DNA of 64,000 nucleotides from Chitinophagaceae bacterium (lineage in GTDB: Bacteria; Bacteroidota; Bacteroidia; Chitinophagales; Chitinophagaceae), in NCBI GenBank assembly GCA_023229465.1, contig JALNZE010000001.1, positions 248,001 to 312,000 of the forward strand. Direction: 5' to 3'. The position numbers and the translations under genes were made by a program. The notes beneath the pieces are model-generated. The model saw nothing but the letters and a program-made list of their open reading frames with translations. It was not told where the DNA came from and made no database searches. Shown here piece by piece: positions 44,785-54,634 of the stretch (the first letter of the stretch is position 1; each line of letters begins with the position of its first letter).

Positions 44785-45816
44785 TTATACAACGCCGGTA
44801 AACTGTTTCAGAAACCGTACATCATTCTGTGAGTACAAACGAAGATCATTCACCTGGTATTTTAACTGTGTAATGCGTTCCACGCCCATACCAAAAGCAA
44901 AACCTGTGTATTTATTAGAGTCGATACCAAAATTATCCAGCACATTCGGGTGCACCATCCCACTTCCCAATATCTCTACCCAACCCGTATGTTTGCAGAT
45001 ATTACATCCATCACCCCCACAAATCAGGCAACTGATATCCATTTCAGCGCTGGGTTCTGTGAATGGGAAATAGCTGGGCCTGAACCGAACTTTTACATCC
45101 TTCCCAAACATTTCCTGTACAAAAAAGTATAAAGTCTGTTTCAGATCGGCGAAACTTACGTTCTCATCAATAGACAATCCTTCTACCTGGTGAAAAAAAC
45201 AATGGGCCCTTGCACTGATGGTTTCGTTACGGTAAACCCTACCCGGACAAATCACCCTTATCGGTGGTTTCTGTGTTTCCATTACCCTTGCCTGCACACT
45301 ACTGGTATGTGTTCGCAGCAGCCAGGATGGGAGCTGGTTAATATAGAAAGTATCCTGCATATCGCGGGCAGGATGATCTTCGGGCAAATTCATGGCGCCA
45401 AAATTATGCCAGTCATCTTCTATCTCCGGCCCTTCTGCCACAGCAAAACCTAAACGCCGGAATATAGCAACTACCTGGTTTCTAACGATATTCAGGGGAT
45501 GGCGGGTACCAACAGCCACTGCATCACCAGGTAAGCTCAGGTCTATTAGTTGGGAGTTAGGAGTTGGGAGTTGGGAGTTAGTTCGTTTGAGGGTTTCGTA
45601 TTTGTCTTCAACGAATAATTTAAAATCGTTCAGAAGCTGCCCAAACTCTTTTTTACGGTCGTTGGGTACCTTCCGCATTTCACCCATACTATTTTTAACA
45701 ATACCTTTGGTACCAAGGTATTTGATACGGAATTCCTCTGCGGCATCCGGTGTTGCCCCTTCAAATGCCGCAACTTCCTTTTTGTATGCATCAATCTGTT
45801 GCAATAACTGTTCCAT
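44785..45816 (-). CDS. pheS: phenylalanine--tRNA ligase alpha subunit
   Basis: I use the ATG at 45816 (MEQLLQQIDAYKKEV), giving 343 residues; an in-frame ATG 31 codons upstream is not family-like. The N-terminal coiled coil is followed by the class II catalytic domain: LPGDAVAVGTRHPLN, then RNQVVAIFRRLGF, RPSYFPFTEPSAEMDI and FGMGVERITQLKY. Between the coiled coil and the catalytic domain is a short low-complexity insertion (NSQLPTPNSQL, about residues 81-91) that comes from a tandem DNA word repeat and is not part of the usual PheS sequence. Confidence 0.96.
   Translation of the reverse strand: MEQLLQQIDAYKKEVAAFEGATPDAAEEFRIKYLGTKGIVKNSMGEMRKVPNDRKKEFGQLLNDFKLFVEDKYETLKRTNSQLPTPNSQLIDLSLPGDAVAVGTRHPLNIVRNQVVAIFRRLGFAVAEGPEIEDDWHNFGAMNLPEDHPARDMQDTFYINQLPSWLLRTHTSSVQARVMETQKPPIRVICPGRVYRNETISARAHCFFHQVEGLSIDENVSFADLKQTLYFFVQEMFGKDVKVRFRPSYFPFTEPSAEMDISCLICGGDGCNICKHTGWVEILGSGMVHPNVLDNFGIDSNKYTGFAFGMGVERITQLKYQVNDLRLYSQNDVRFLKQFTGVV
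45546..45583 (-). repeat. GGGAGTT tandem repeat inserted within pheS
   Basis: The plus strand reads TTGGGAGTTAGGAGTTGGGAG and onward, four near-copies of GGAGTT[A/G]G. Read on the coding strand it gives NSQLPTPNSQL without breaking the frame. This word repeat is typically intergenic, so its presence in an essential gene is notable. Confidence 0.65.
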
Positions 45817-45901
45817 TGGGCAAAGATAAACGCTGATTTGATATGATTCATACCCTAAATCATCTGAAATCTGCGCTATTTGCATACATTTGTCTTTGCA
45901 G

Positions 45902-46702
45902 ATGAACAATTATATGGAATACAATACGGAGAGAAACCACCTGGGAATGAAAGAATACGGACGCCATGTTCAGAAGATGGTGGAGTATTTATTAACCATT
46001 GAGGACAAAGAAAAACGTCAGCAACAGGCGCATTCAGTGATAGAATTAATGGGTTTTGTAAACCCGCACCTGAAGAATGTAGAAGACTTCAGGCATAAAC
46101 TTTGGGATCACCTTTTCTTTATCAGTGATTTTAAACTGGAGGTAGATAGTCCTTACCCTATCCCACAAAAAGAAACCTATAAGCTAAAGCCGGATCCATT
46201 GCCTTATCCGAAGCGTCATCCAAAATATGCACATTTAGGAAAAAACCTGGAAGTGGTTATTGATAAGGCGTTGAAAGAAGAGGACCCTGAAAAGAAAGCG
46301 GGCTTCGCGCATGCTATTGCTTATTATATGAAGCTGGCTTATAGCAACTGGCACAAAGAACTGGTGCATGATGATACCATTCGGACCGAGTTAAACAGTA
46401 TTACCGGAGGTGAGCTGGAATTCAGTAACACCCCTTATATCAAACACCGCAACCAGAATTTCGAACGCGATGAATATCCACGCAGTAGCGGTGGCGGGCG
46501 CTGGCAGCAAAATTTTGGCGGACGTGGTGGCGGCGGACGAACAGACAGCAGAGGTGGCAGAGATAACCGAAGTGGCGGTGGCCGGACAGATGGCAGAAAC
46601 CGCGGCAATAGCGGTAATACCAACGGCAACGTACAAAGGGATAACCGAAATAGCGGCAGCAGACCGGAAGGCAGAAGCGGCGGATTCAAGAAGAGGTATT
46701 GA
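45902..46702 (+). CDS. DUF4290 protein with an RGG-rich tail
   Basis: This 266-residue cytoplasmic protein starts at the ATG 45902, or possibly 45914 (MEYNTERN), the usual family start. A -7-like TACATTTG at 45885-45892 would place transcription only a few bases before these ATGs. Residues about 5-170 match DUF4290: EYGRHVQKMVEYLLTIEDKE, then FVNPHLKNVEDFRHKLWDHL and PYPIPQKETYKLKP. From about residue 195 the chain is low complexity, rich in Gly, Arg, Asn and Ser (GGRGGGGRTDSRGGRDNRSG), like RNA-binding RGG regions. It is divergent from pheS. Confidence 0.85.
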   Translation: MNNYMEYNTERNHLGMKEYGRHVQKMVEYLLTIEDKEKRQQQAHSVIELMGFVNPHLKNVEDFRHKLWDHLFFISDFKLEVDSPYPIPQKETYKLKPDPLPYPKRHPKYAHLGKNLEVVIDKALKEEDPEKKAGFAHAIAYYMKLAYSNWHKELVHDDTIRTELNSITGGELEFSNTPYIKHRNQNFERDEYPRSSGGGRWQQNFGGRGGGGRTDSRGGRDNRSGGGRTDGRNRGNSGNTNGNVQRDNRNSGSRPEGRSGGFKKRY

Positions 46703-46751
46703 TAATGGTTTACTTAGTTTATTAGTTTAGCGGTAAAGAAATATTTTTAGG

Positions 46752-46777
46752 GCACCGGAATTTCCCGGTGCTTTTTT
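46752..46777 (+). terminator. Rho-independent terminator after the DUF4290 gene
   Basis: A stem GCACCGG (46752-46758) pairs with CCGGTGC (46765-46771) around a six-base loop and is followed at once by a run of T. It is 50 bases after the DUF4290 stop. A TATTTTTG -7-like box at 46777-46784 immediately after it may serve murA. Confidence 0.85.
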
Positions 46778-46871
46778 ATTTTTGCAGCATAACCCCCTAT
46801 AAAAAATACACAACACATACCGCCAATAAATAACCACACATACCAATAAATTAATAAATCAACCCCCTGCT

Positions 46872-48179
46872 ATGAGTTCATTCGAAGTAATCGGTGGTAA
46901 TAAACTAAAAGGAAAAATCATTCCGCAGGGAGCGAAGAATGAGGCATTGCAGGTTTTATCGGCAGTATTATTAACGGCAGAGCCTGTAACCATTTCGAAT
47001 ATCCCTGATATACTGGATGTGAACCTGTTAATAGAATTACTGGAAGATATTGGTGTGAAAGTGACTCATCATTCGAAAGACAGTTTTACTTTTCAGGCAG
47101 ACAATATAGATGCGGATTACCTGGGCTCGGAGGCTTTCAGAAAAAAAGGGGGCAGGCTGCGGGGTAGTGTGCTGTTTGCCGGGCCCATGCTGGCAAGGTT
47201 TAAAAGAGCCTATATTCCTAAACCGGGCGGAGATAAAATTGGCCGCAGAAGACTGGATACCCATATCATTGGTTTTGAAAAGTTAGGCGCCAGGTATGAA
47301 TATGATGAGTTGCATGGCTGTTTTAAATTATCCTCCCCGCAACTAAAAGGCGTATATATGTTACTGGATGAGCCCTCGGTAACGGGAACCGCCAATATAA
47401 CCATGGCGGCTGTTTTAGCGGAAGGCATAACCACTATTTACAATGCCGCCTGCGAACCGTATGTGCAGCAATTATGTAAGATGCTGAACAGGATGGGTGC
47501 AAAAATTTCAGGTATTGGCAGTAACCTGCTTAGTATAGAGGGTGTACATTCTTTACAGGGAACCACGCACCGCCTATTGCCCGATATGATTGAGGTAGGC
47601 AGTTTTATTGGTTTGGCTGCCATGACACAAAGTGAGATCACCATCAAGAATGCCGGGGTGGAACACCTCGGTATCATACCCGAAAAGTTTCAGCAACTGG
47701 GTATTCAGTTCGAGATCAAGGGAGATGACATTTATATTCCCGCACAGGATATTTATGAAATACAGACTTTTTTAGACGGTGGCATCTTAACCATTTATGA
47801 TCATCCCTGGCCCGGATTTACCCCAGACTTATTAAGTATTGTATTGGTAGTGGCCACACAGGCAAGAGGTAGTGTACTGGTACACCAGAAAATGTTTGAG
47901 AGCCGATTGTTTTTTGTAGATAAACTGATAGATATGGGCGCCCAGATTATCCTCTGCGATCCGCACCGGGCAACGATTATAGGACTTGGCAGAAAAAATA
48001 ATTTAAGAGGGATAACGATGAGCAGTCCGGATATCCGTGCCGGACAGGCATTGCTTATCGCCGCTTTAAGCGCCGAAGGAAAAAGCGTGATACAGAATAT
48101 TGAACAGATAGACAGGGGGTATCAATTTATTGATGAAAGGTTGCGGAATCTGGGGGCGGATATCAGGCGGGTATCATAG
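46872..48179 (+). CDS. murA: UDP-N-acetylglucosamine 1-carboxyvinyltransferase with Cys-to-Asp active site
   Basis: This 435-residue enzyme transfers enolpyruvate to UDP-GlcNAc, the first committed step of peptidoglycan synthesis. The inside-out alpha/beta barrel motifs are present: GAKNEALQVLSAVLL near residue 20, EPSVTGTANITMAAVLA near 175, and PDIRAGQALLIAALSAEG near the end. At the position of E. coli Cys115 the loop reads PGGDKIGRRRLDTH, so the general acid is Asp121. Enzymes with Asp there are known to be insensitive to fosfomycin. The gene follows a terminator and so has its own promoter. Confidence 0.96.
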   Translation: MSSFEVIGGNKLKGKIIPQGAKNEALQVLSAVLLTAEPVTISNIPDILDVNLLIELLEDIGVKVTHHSKDSFTFQADNIDADYLGSEAFRKKGGRLRGSVLFAGPMLARFKRAYIPKPGGDKIGRRRLDTHIIGFEKLGARYEYDELHGCFKLSSPQLKGVYMLLDEPSVTGTANITMAAVLAEGITTIYNAACEPYVQQLCKMLNRMGAKISGIGSNLLSIEGVHSLQGTTHRLLPDMIEVGSFIGLAAMTQSEITIKNAGVEHLGIIPEKFQQLGIQFEIKGDDIYIPAQDIYEIQTFLDGGILTIYDHPWPGFTPDLLSIVLVVATQARGSVLVHQKMFESRLFFVDKLIDMGAQIILCDPHRATIIGLGRKNNLRGITMSSPDIRAGQALLIAALSAEGKSVIQNIEQIDRGYQFIDERLRNLGADIRRVS

Positions 48180-48189
48180 AAAACCCGGT

Positions 48190-49623
48190 TTACCAAAGCC
48201 GCTTCCCCTGGTAGTAATCCAATATTTTAGAACGCAAAAAGTAGTCATACCTGGCCGTTACAAAATTTGATCTGGCTTTGTCCAGGTTGTTTTTGGCTGC
48301 CAGGTATTCTACCGTTGTTGTGAGTCCGGCATTGAAGCGTACTTCGGCTACTTTATAGGAATTGGTATAATCATCCACCTGTTTCAAAAGTGTTTGATAC
48401 TTTTCGAATGAGGTATTCATATTGATATAGGCGAGGTCAATGGACTGCCTCAATTGGGTTTTAACGGCGCCCAGTTCAAACTCAGCGCGCTTATCAACAA
48501 TATGTGTCTGGCTAACACGGCTCTTAGCCTGTAATCCATTCAGTATCGGAAACTGTAAGCCAATGCTAAGCGAGGAATTCAGGTTGTTGGTCCACTGATT
48601 TCCATAACTTATTTTTTGTGTTTGGTAATTGCTTTGCGGAGCAAAAACAGATAGTTTACTCCCGCTTACAGTAACATAACTGCTGGTTGCGATATCGTTG
48701 GTACCAATAAATTCCTGGCGGTTAGCAACACTAGAATAATTGGTGCCAAAGCCACCGTTAAAACTGAGTACAGGCAGCAGTTGTGCTTTGGCTGTAAGCA
48801 ATCTTTTGGCGGCGCTCTGCCTGCGCAATTCTGCCGCCTTAATAAAAGCAAGTTGCTGTGAGGCTGCCTGGTAAATATTTTCCGATGTACCATCATACAA
48901 GGTTGGGGTTAACTGGTTGTTGATGCTTTCCAGTTGTACCAATGCATTATAAGGAACATTCATCAGCTCTGCAAGGTTGAGTTTTGCAGATTCCAGGCTG
49001 TTCTTAAGATTGATCACACTCAGTTCATCTCCGGATAATTGTCCTTTAAGATCATAATAAACTGAAGGCGCTATTGCCCCGCTGTTATTTAAAATTTCCA
49101 GTCTTTCAACCTGGCTCCTGGTAACGGCTACCTGGTTTCCGGCAATAGTCAGTTGTTCCTGGTTGTTTAATATCTGCAGATAAGCGAGTATCACATTGAT
49201 GGTGATATTGTCTTTTGCCTGCTGCCAGTCCATCTCACTTGCTTTAGCGGCAAGTTCGCTTTGTTTAATATTATTACGTATGGATGATCCGTTCCAGATA
49301 GTGATACCAGTATTAATGCTATAGCTGGCAAAGTTTATCTGCTGATTGGCGTATGTGTTGGTAAAGGGGTCAATGCTTCGTCCTTGGTTAACCCCATGGT
49401 TGATATTGCCTGCTATAAAAGGCAGTTGGGTTCCTTTTGCCTGCCGGTAACTTACTTTATCAGATTGCGCCTGGTATTCAGACTGGCGAACCTGCAGGTT
49501 ATGGGTGATAGCCGTTTCAACACATTGTTGCAAGGTTAATGGATGGACGGATTGTGCAACAGACAGTTTTCCGGCCAGTAAAATGGCGGAAGTAAATGCT
49601 ATGGTAAGAACGCTGTTTTTCAT
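48190..49623 (-). CDS. TolC family outer-membrane protein of the ABC export cluster
   Basis: The start at 49623 (MKNSVLTIAF) gives a signal peptide ending KLSVAQ and 477 residues; the open frame upstream is not family-like. Two OEP repeats are seen, with TLQQCVETAITHNLQVRQSE at the start and SQTHIVDKRAEFELGAVKTQ in the second half. It follows two MacB-like permease genes on the same strand after 181 bases and is convergent with murA, so it most likely provides the outer-membrane duct for that exporter. Confidence 0.9.
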   Translation of the reverse strand: MKNSVLTIAFTSAILLAGKLSVAQSVHPLTLQQCVETAITHNLQVRQSEYQAQSDKVSYRQAKGTQLPFIAGNINHGVNQGRSIDPFTNTYANQQINFASYSINTGITIWNGSSIRNNIKQSELAAKASEMDWQQAKDNITINVILAYLQILNNQEQLTIAGNQVAVTRSQVERLEILNNSGAIAPSVYYDLKGQLSGDELSVINLKNSLESAKLNLAELMNVPYNALVQLESINNQLTPTLYDGTSENIYQAASQQLAFIKAAELRRQSAAKRLLTAKAQLLPVLSFNGGFGTNYSSVANRQEFIGTNDIATSSYVTVSGSKLSVFAPQSNYQTQKISYGNQWTNNLNSSLSIGLQFPILNGLQAKSRVSQTHIVDKRAEFELGAVKTQLRQSIDLAYINMNTSFEKYQTLLKQVDDYTNSYKVAEVRFNAGLTTTVEYLAAKNNLDKARSNFVTARYDYFLRSKILDYYQGKRLW

Positions 49624-49804
49624 TAGAGTATAATTATTTTTTTTCGACCATGCCATCCAGCAAATGGATAATGCGTTTGCCGTATGCTGCATTTTTTTCT
49701 GTTTCACGTGTCCATTTGTAAACAGGCACTGTTCGAAAACAGACATGCTTTCTGTTTGTGATACAACTAATAACTGTACACTAACTACAACCCAGAAACT
49801 ATTG
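49624..49804 (-). promoter_or_regulatory. gap before tolC with possible extra regulator site
   Basis: The 181-base gap contains a CTGTT-CGAA-AACAG inverted repeat (49729-49742). Its TGTTCG...ACA pattern (49730-49745) resembles the tandem sites at 56774-56812, so tolC may also be controlled separately. I see no -24/-12 match here, so this is weak. Confidence 0.25.
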
Positions 49805-52171
49805 CTACTCCGTTCTCAAACTCTTCACCGGATTGGCCATAGCTGCTTTTATTGCCTGGAAACTGATAGTTGAAACAGTTATAAGTAAAACCATGAAACC
49901 GCAAATAGCAAACATCCACCAACTGATTGCTATGCGGTAAGCAAAATTCTGCAACCATCCGTTCATATAGTACCATGCAAGTGGTGTGGCTATCAGAGCC
50001 CCCGCTACAATGAGCCAGATAAAATCTTTTACCGTAAGTTCTATAATATCAGCCATTCCCGCTCCCAACACTTTCCTGATACCAAATTCTTTTGTACGTT
50101 GTTTAAGCGCAAGCGCTACTAATCCGAAAACACCCGCCAGGGATAGTATAATTGATAATGCGGAAAAATATAGAAACAGGCGCTGAAACCGTTCTTCATT
50201 TTTATAAATATTGTTGAAAGCATCATCTAAAAACCAATAATCGAACGGCGCATCTGATAATGAATTTCTCCATACTTGTTTTATGTGATCTAAGAAGGCT
50301 GATGTATTGCCTGTTTGATATTTTATCGCGAGACAGGAATACTGATTTCCCCATGGCTTGTTGGTTATGATCAGTGGCTCTATCTTATCGTGTAATGAGG
50401 CAAAGTGAAAGTCTTTGATTACGCCAACTACTTTATGCTCCCCATTCCTGCTAATGGTTTTACCCAAAGGATTTTTCCATCCCAATATTTTGGCAAGCGT
50501 TTCATTTATGATATATCCTTCATTAACGGCGGGGCGATCTTTTGAAAAATAATCGCCGGCTACCAGTTTAATATTAAATGTCTTCAAAAAGATTTCATCC
50601 GCGTCTAATTGATGAATGATCATGGCTTTGGTACCGCCTTCAGGAATAAAGCCATTACTGGCAATACCATCATAAGGAATTTCTGAAAGCGCTGACACTT
50701 GCCGCACTTCCGGTATTTGTGATAATTTCTGTTGCAGCAATGGATAAGCTTCCCTTGTTTTCTCTCCTACCAGGGGCAGCACAAGCATATGGTCCCTGTC
50801 GTAACCGGGATTTGTATTTTTACTGTATTTCAATTGAAGGGTTACCAATAAAGTGCAGGACATTAATCCTATGCTTATCGCAAATTGAGCAACGATCAAC
50901 CCTTTTCTAAATATACTTTGACCGCTTTTAGGAAGTAGCGCTTTGAATATTCCCATCACATTAAATGAGGAAAGATAAAATGCAACATAGCTTCCCGCAA
51001 TTGCTCCCACGATCATTATAATAATAAACAACAGCAACAAAGCCGGTACGGTAGCCAGGCTTACAGAAGGCAAATTCTTTCCCGGCATTTGCTGATAAAC
51101 AGGTGTTAAAAGCATCACCAATGCAATAGCCATAATGAATGCGATAGTTGTTACCAGTACTGTTTCAATAAGAAATTGTTTGATCAACTGACCGCGGGCA
51201 GCGCCCAGTAATTTTCTTACGCCCACTTCCTTAAGCCTTGTTGTTGCCTGTGCTGTAGTTAGGTTAACATAATTTACGCAGGAAATGACAAGAATGAGTA
51301 AGGCTACTACGCTGAACACATAAATGTTGGCCCGCAATGTGCCGGAATTGTCACTATAATAAAGATGAATATCCCGGATCGGTTGCAAGGATACATCAGT
51401 TCTGAAACCCACTTTTGAATACTCCCTGTTGATGTGTTTCCACATAAAAGCGGGTAATTTTTTTTGGAGTGATTCACGATTTGATCCCTCTTTTAATTGT
51501 AAATAAGTAATGTATTGCTGACCGCCATTCCAGTCCATAAAATTACCGGGCTCTTTATACAATGTAGTGAATGAAAGTAACGCGTTATAACTGAGATGCG
51601 AATTTGAAGGCGGTTCCGCAACAATGCCCGTAACAATATAATCTGTTTGGTTATTGAGACGTACCACATTGCCCAATGCTTTTTCTTCTTTCCCGAATAA
51701 TTTCCTTGCAGTCTCATCCGTTAGTACTATTGAATAGGGTTCTTTTAAAACAGTAGATGGGTTGCCCTGTAATAGTTTATAAGAAAAAAGCTGAAAAAAG
51801 GTAGAGTCGGCATGATGAATATTATCAATCTTAAGCGTTTTATCGTTGTACGTTATATAGGCTATCCGTTCCGAGGATATTCTTGTAAATGATGTGATCT
51901 CCGGAAACTCATTCTTTGCATCAGGACCAAAAGGGGGTGTAAAATCCGCTCCCTCCCCCAATAATTTTCCACTCTGCCAAAATTGGAAACCCGCGCGATA
52001 TAATGAAGATTTGTTTTGTTGAAAATTATCATAGTCCGTTTCGCTGTATATATACATACTGATGAGCAGGACAGCAGCGATTCCGACAGACAATCCACCA
52101 AGATTGATGAAAGACAGAATTCTGTTTTTTTGAAAATTCCGCCAGGCTGTTTTAAAATAATTTTTAAGCAT
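49805..52171 (-). CDS. ABC transporter permease (FtsX/MacB type), second copy
   Basis: This 788-residue inner-membrane protein has a helix near residues 20-42, a large periplasmic MacB-type domain, then three helices (about 285-420), a second periplasmic domain and three more helices near the C terminus, i.e. a duplicated FtsX layout. Motifs include NLGGLSVGIAAVLLISMYIY, ATTRLKEVGVRKLLGAARGQ, KQRTKEFGIRKVLGAGMADI and the last helix pair ending MANPVKSLRTE. It lies ten bases after a paralogous permease gene and shares its end sequence, so the two are tandem duplicates. They probably form a heterodimer driven by the ATPase upstream. Confidence 0.92.
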   Translation of the reverse strand: MLKNYFKTAWRNFQKNRILSFINLGGLSVGIAAVLLISMYIYSETDYDNFQQNKSSLYRAGFQFWQSGKLLGEGADFTPPFGPDAKNEFPEITSFTRISSERIAYITYNDKTLKIDNIHHADSTFFQLFSYKLLQGNPSTVLKEPYSIVLTDETARKLFGKEEKALGNVVRLNNQTDYIVTGIVAEPPSNSHLSYNALLSFTTLYKEPGNFMDWNGGQQYITYLQLKEGSNRESLQKKLPAFMWKHINREYSKVGFRTDVSLQPIRDIHLYYSDNSGTLRANIYVFSVVALLILVISCVNYVNLTTAQATTRLKEVGVRKLLGAARGQLIKQFLIETVLVTTIAFIMAIALVMLLTPVYQQMPGKNLPSVSLATVPALLLLFIIIMIVGAIAGSYVAFYLSSFNVMGIFKALLPKSGQSIFRKGLIVAQFAISIGLMSCTLLVTLQLKYSKNTNPGYDRDHMLVLPLVGEKTREAYPLLQQKLSQIPEVRQVSALSEIPYDGIASNGFIPEGGTKAMIIHQLDADEIFLKTFNIKLVAGDYFSKDRPAVNEGYIINETLAKILGWKNPLGKTISRNGEHKVVGVIKDFHFASLHDKIEPLIITNKPWGNQYSCLAIKYQTGNTSAFLDHIKQVWRNSLSDAPFDYWFLDDAFNNIYKNEERFQRLFLYFSALSIILSLAGVFGLVALALKQRTKEFGIRKVLGAGMADIIELTVKDFIWLIVAGALIATPLAWYYMNGWLQNFAYRIAISWWMFAICGFMVLLITVSTISFQAIKAAMANPVKSLRTE

Positions 52172-52181
52172 AAAATGGTAT

Positions 52182-54542
52182 TTATTCGGTTCGTAAACTC
52201 TTCACCGGGTTAGCTACCGCTGCTCTCACAGATTGAAAACTCACCGTTACCAATGCTATCAACAACACCAATAATCCGGCAAGCGCAAACACCCACCAAT
52301 GAATGGTTATTTTATAATCATAGTCTTTCAGCCAGTTAAACATAAGCCACCATGCTACAGGAAACGCGATAAGAACCGATAACACAACGGGTTTTAAAAA
52401 GCCTTTTGACAATAAACCTGCTATGGCGCTTACCGAAGCGCCCAATACTTTTCGGATACCAATTTCTTTTGTTCTTCTTTCCGCTGTAAACGAAGCCAAT
52501 CCAAATAAACCAAGGCAGGAGATGATAATAGCCAGCGCGGCAAATATGCCTGCCAGTTTCCCTATTAAGGTTTCTGCTTTAAAAAATCGGCCAAACACTT
52601 CATCCACGAATTCATAACTAAAAGGATAACCGGGGTTAGCGGCTTTAATTACTTTTTCTACTTTGGTGAGTGCAGCAGTTAAATCGGTATTTGCTTTAAA
52701 CCGGACAGACATGATATTGGTATGGGAAGTATCCGCAAACAAGATCAAAGGGTCCGCGGGTTTGTACGCATTATTTGAAACAAAATCCTTTACAACGCCA
52801 ACAACGGTATATTTTGCATTGCCCCTGTTAATTATTGAGCCAACAATATCTTTATTCTTAATAATTTTTGCCAGCGTTTCATTAACGATAATATTATTGC
52901 TGTCTGCCTTAAGGTTTTCGTAAAAACTTCTTCCCTGTTTTAATTGCATGCCTTGTGTTGAAATGTATTCAGGGCTAACTCCCTCTACGGTAATTAAAAC
53001 CTGTTTATCCGGGGCTTTGTCTTTCCATGAAAAATCGCCGGTATTACTACCCATGTATAATACATAGCTGTCGCTGATGCAGGCATTTTCAACAACTCCT
53101 GTATTCATTAATTCATTTTTTATTGCGGGGAAATGCGCTTTCATATTGCCCTGTAACCAGGTGGTAATAAGGTTATCTTTGAAAAATCCCAGGTCTTTTT
53201 GCTTACCATATTGTATTTGCTGATAAATAATTACCGTGCAAATAATAAGCACAACTGAGGCAGAAAATTGTGTTACAACTAATGCTTCTCTGATGAATGC
53301 AGCGCTGCCTGTTTTCATCTTCGCGCTTTTTAAAACAAGCACAGGATTAAATGAAGACAAATAAAACGCCGGATAACTGCCGGCTATAATACCACATACC
53401 AGGGCAATAGCAACTAACCCTGTAAAATGTAACGGAAGGGAAAGCCGCAGCATTAAATTTTTATGTACCAAATCATTGAATGCGGGCAATGCCAATGAAA
53501 TAATTGCTATTGCCAATAACATAGATATAAATGATAACAGAACAGATTCCGCGATGAACTGAAAGATGAGTTTTTGTTTTACGGCGCCCATCACTTTGCG
53601 TATGCCCACTTCTTTCGCGCGTTTTTCGCTGCGTGCAGTGGCAAGATTCATAAAATTAATACAGGCAATAATTAAAATGATCCATGCAATTAAACCGAAT
53701 AAACGAACATTTTTTATTAAACCTTCCTTCTCATTTCCGTTATTATCAAAACTGTTGTACAGCCTGATCCTGTTAAAAGGATACAGCATCATTTTGGCAG
53801 TGCCGGATCCTGAATTTTTTCTTAAGACAAAATCATACAACTGTTTATTGATGGCCGGTACATTCGCATTGGGTTCTGTTTCGGCATAAGTTATAATAGC
53901 ATTAGCGCCCCAGTTTGTTAACCACTGGTTTTTTTCTTCAAAAACCCTGAAAGAAATTAACCAGTCGAATTTTACAGATACATTCTCCGGTAAATCTTTA
54001 AAAATACCTGATATAACATAATCCTGCTTATTATCAACCTTTACAGTTTTGCCAAGTATATCCGTTGAGTTAAAAAATTTCATTGCCATCTTTTCAGATA
54101 CAACAACGGCATGCAATTGCGTAAAAGCCGTAGCGGCATTGCCTTTTATAAAAGGCACGGAAAACATTTTTAAAAATCCAGAATCAACATAGCGACCATT
54201 TTCATTTATAGTTTTATCTCCCAACGAAAACAATAATGAATTTCCCCATGTTGTGCGCGCGGTAGTTTTAATTCCGGGAGTTTCCGCTTTTATTGCCCGC
54301 GCCAACGGTCCGGGTGTTGCATCAAACACGAACGTGTTGCCATCATAGGTTTGTTTGTCTTTTACAATGTATAGGTTATTCCTGTTGGGGAAATAATGGT
54401 TGTAGTTCATTTCATCTTCCACCCATAAAAAAATTAAAGCGGCGCAAGCTATACCAATAGCCAACCCTGCTATGTTTAAAAAACCATGGGTTTTGTTTCT
54501 AAGAACATTTCTAAAGGCAATTTTAAGATACCCGGTAAACAT
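52182..54542 (-). CDS. ABC transporter permease (FtsX/MacB type), first copy
   Basis: This 786-residue paralogue of the next gene has the same duplicated FtsX architecture. Recognisable stretches are LNIAGLAIGIACAALIFLWV near residue 22, ARSEKRAKEVGIRKVMGAVK, TAERRTKEIGIRKVLGASVS and the ending VANPVKSLRTE, identical to that of its neighbour. The periplasmic domains differ more than the membrane parts. Substrates of such exporters in Bacteroidota are mostly unknown; peptides, lipids or drugs are possible. Confidence 0.92.
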   Translation of the reverse strand: MFTGYLKIAFRNVLRNKTHGFLNIAGLAIGIACAALIFLWVEDEMNYNHYFPNRNNLYIVKDKQTYDGNTFVFDATPGPLARAIKAETPGIKTTARTTWGNSLLFSLGDKTINENGRYVDSGFLKMFSVPFIKGNAATAFTQLHAVVVSEKMAMKFFNSTDILGKTVKVDNKQDYVISGIFKDLPENVSVKFDWLISFRVFEEKNQWLTNWGANAIITYAETEPNANVPAINKQLYDFVLRKNSGSGTAKMMLYPFNRIRLYNSFDNNGNEKEGLIKNVRLFGLIAWIILIIACINFMNLATARSEKRAKEVGIRKVMGAVKQKLIFQFIAESVLLSFISMLLAIAIISLALPAFNDLVHKNLMLRLSLPLHFTGLVAIALVCGIIAGSYPAFYLSSFNPVLVLKSAKMKTGSAAFIREALVVTQFSASVVLIICTVIIYQQIQYGKQKDLGFFKDNLITTWLQGNMKAHFPAIKNELMNTGVVENACISDSYVLYMGSNTGDFSWKDKAPDKQVLITVEGVSPEYISTQGMQLKQGRSFYENLKADSNNIIVNETLAKIIKNKDIVGSIINRGNAKYTVVGVVKDFVSNNAYKPADPLILFADTSHTNIMSVRFKANTDLTAALTKVEKVIKAANPGYPFSYEFVDEVFGRFFKAETLIGKLAGIFAALAIIISCLGLFGLASFTAERRTKEIGIRKVLGASVSAIAGLLSKGFLKPVVLSVLIAFPVAWWLMFNWLKDYDYKITIHWWVFALAGLLVLLIALVTVSFQSVRAAVANPVKSLRTE

Positions 54543-54634
54543 GATTTTTTATTTAGTAATGATTTAATTCCTGCCCATTGCCGTTCTTGCGTACAAGTGT
54601 GCGACGCAACGGATGTTGAGATATATTCCGCGGC

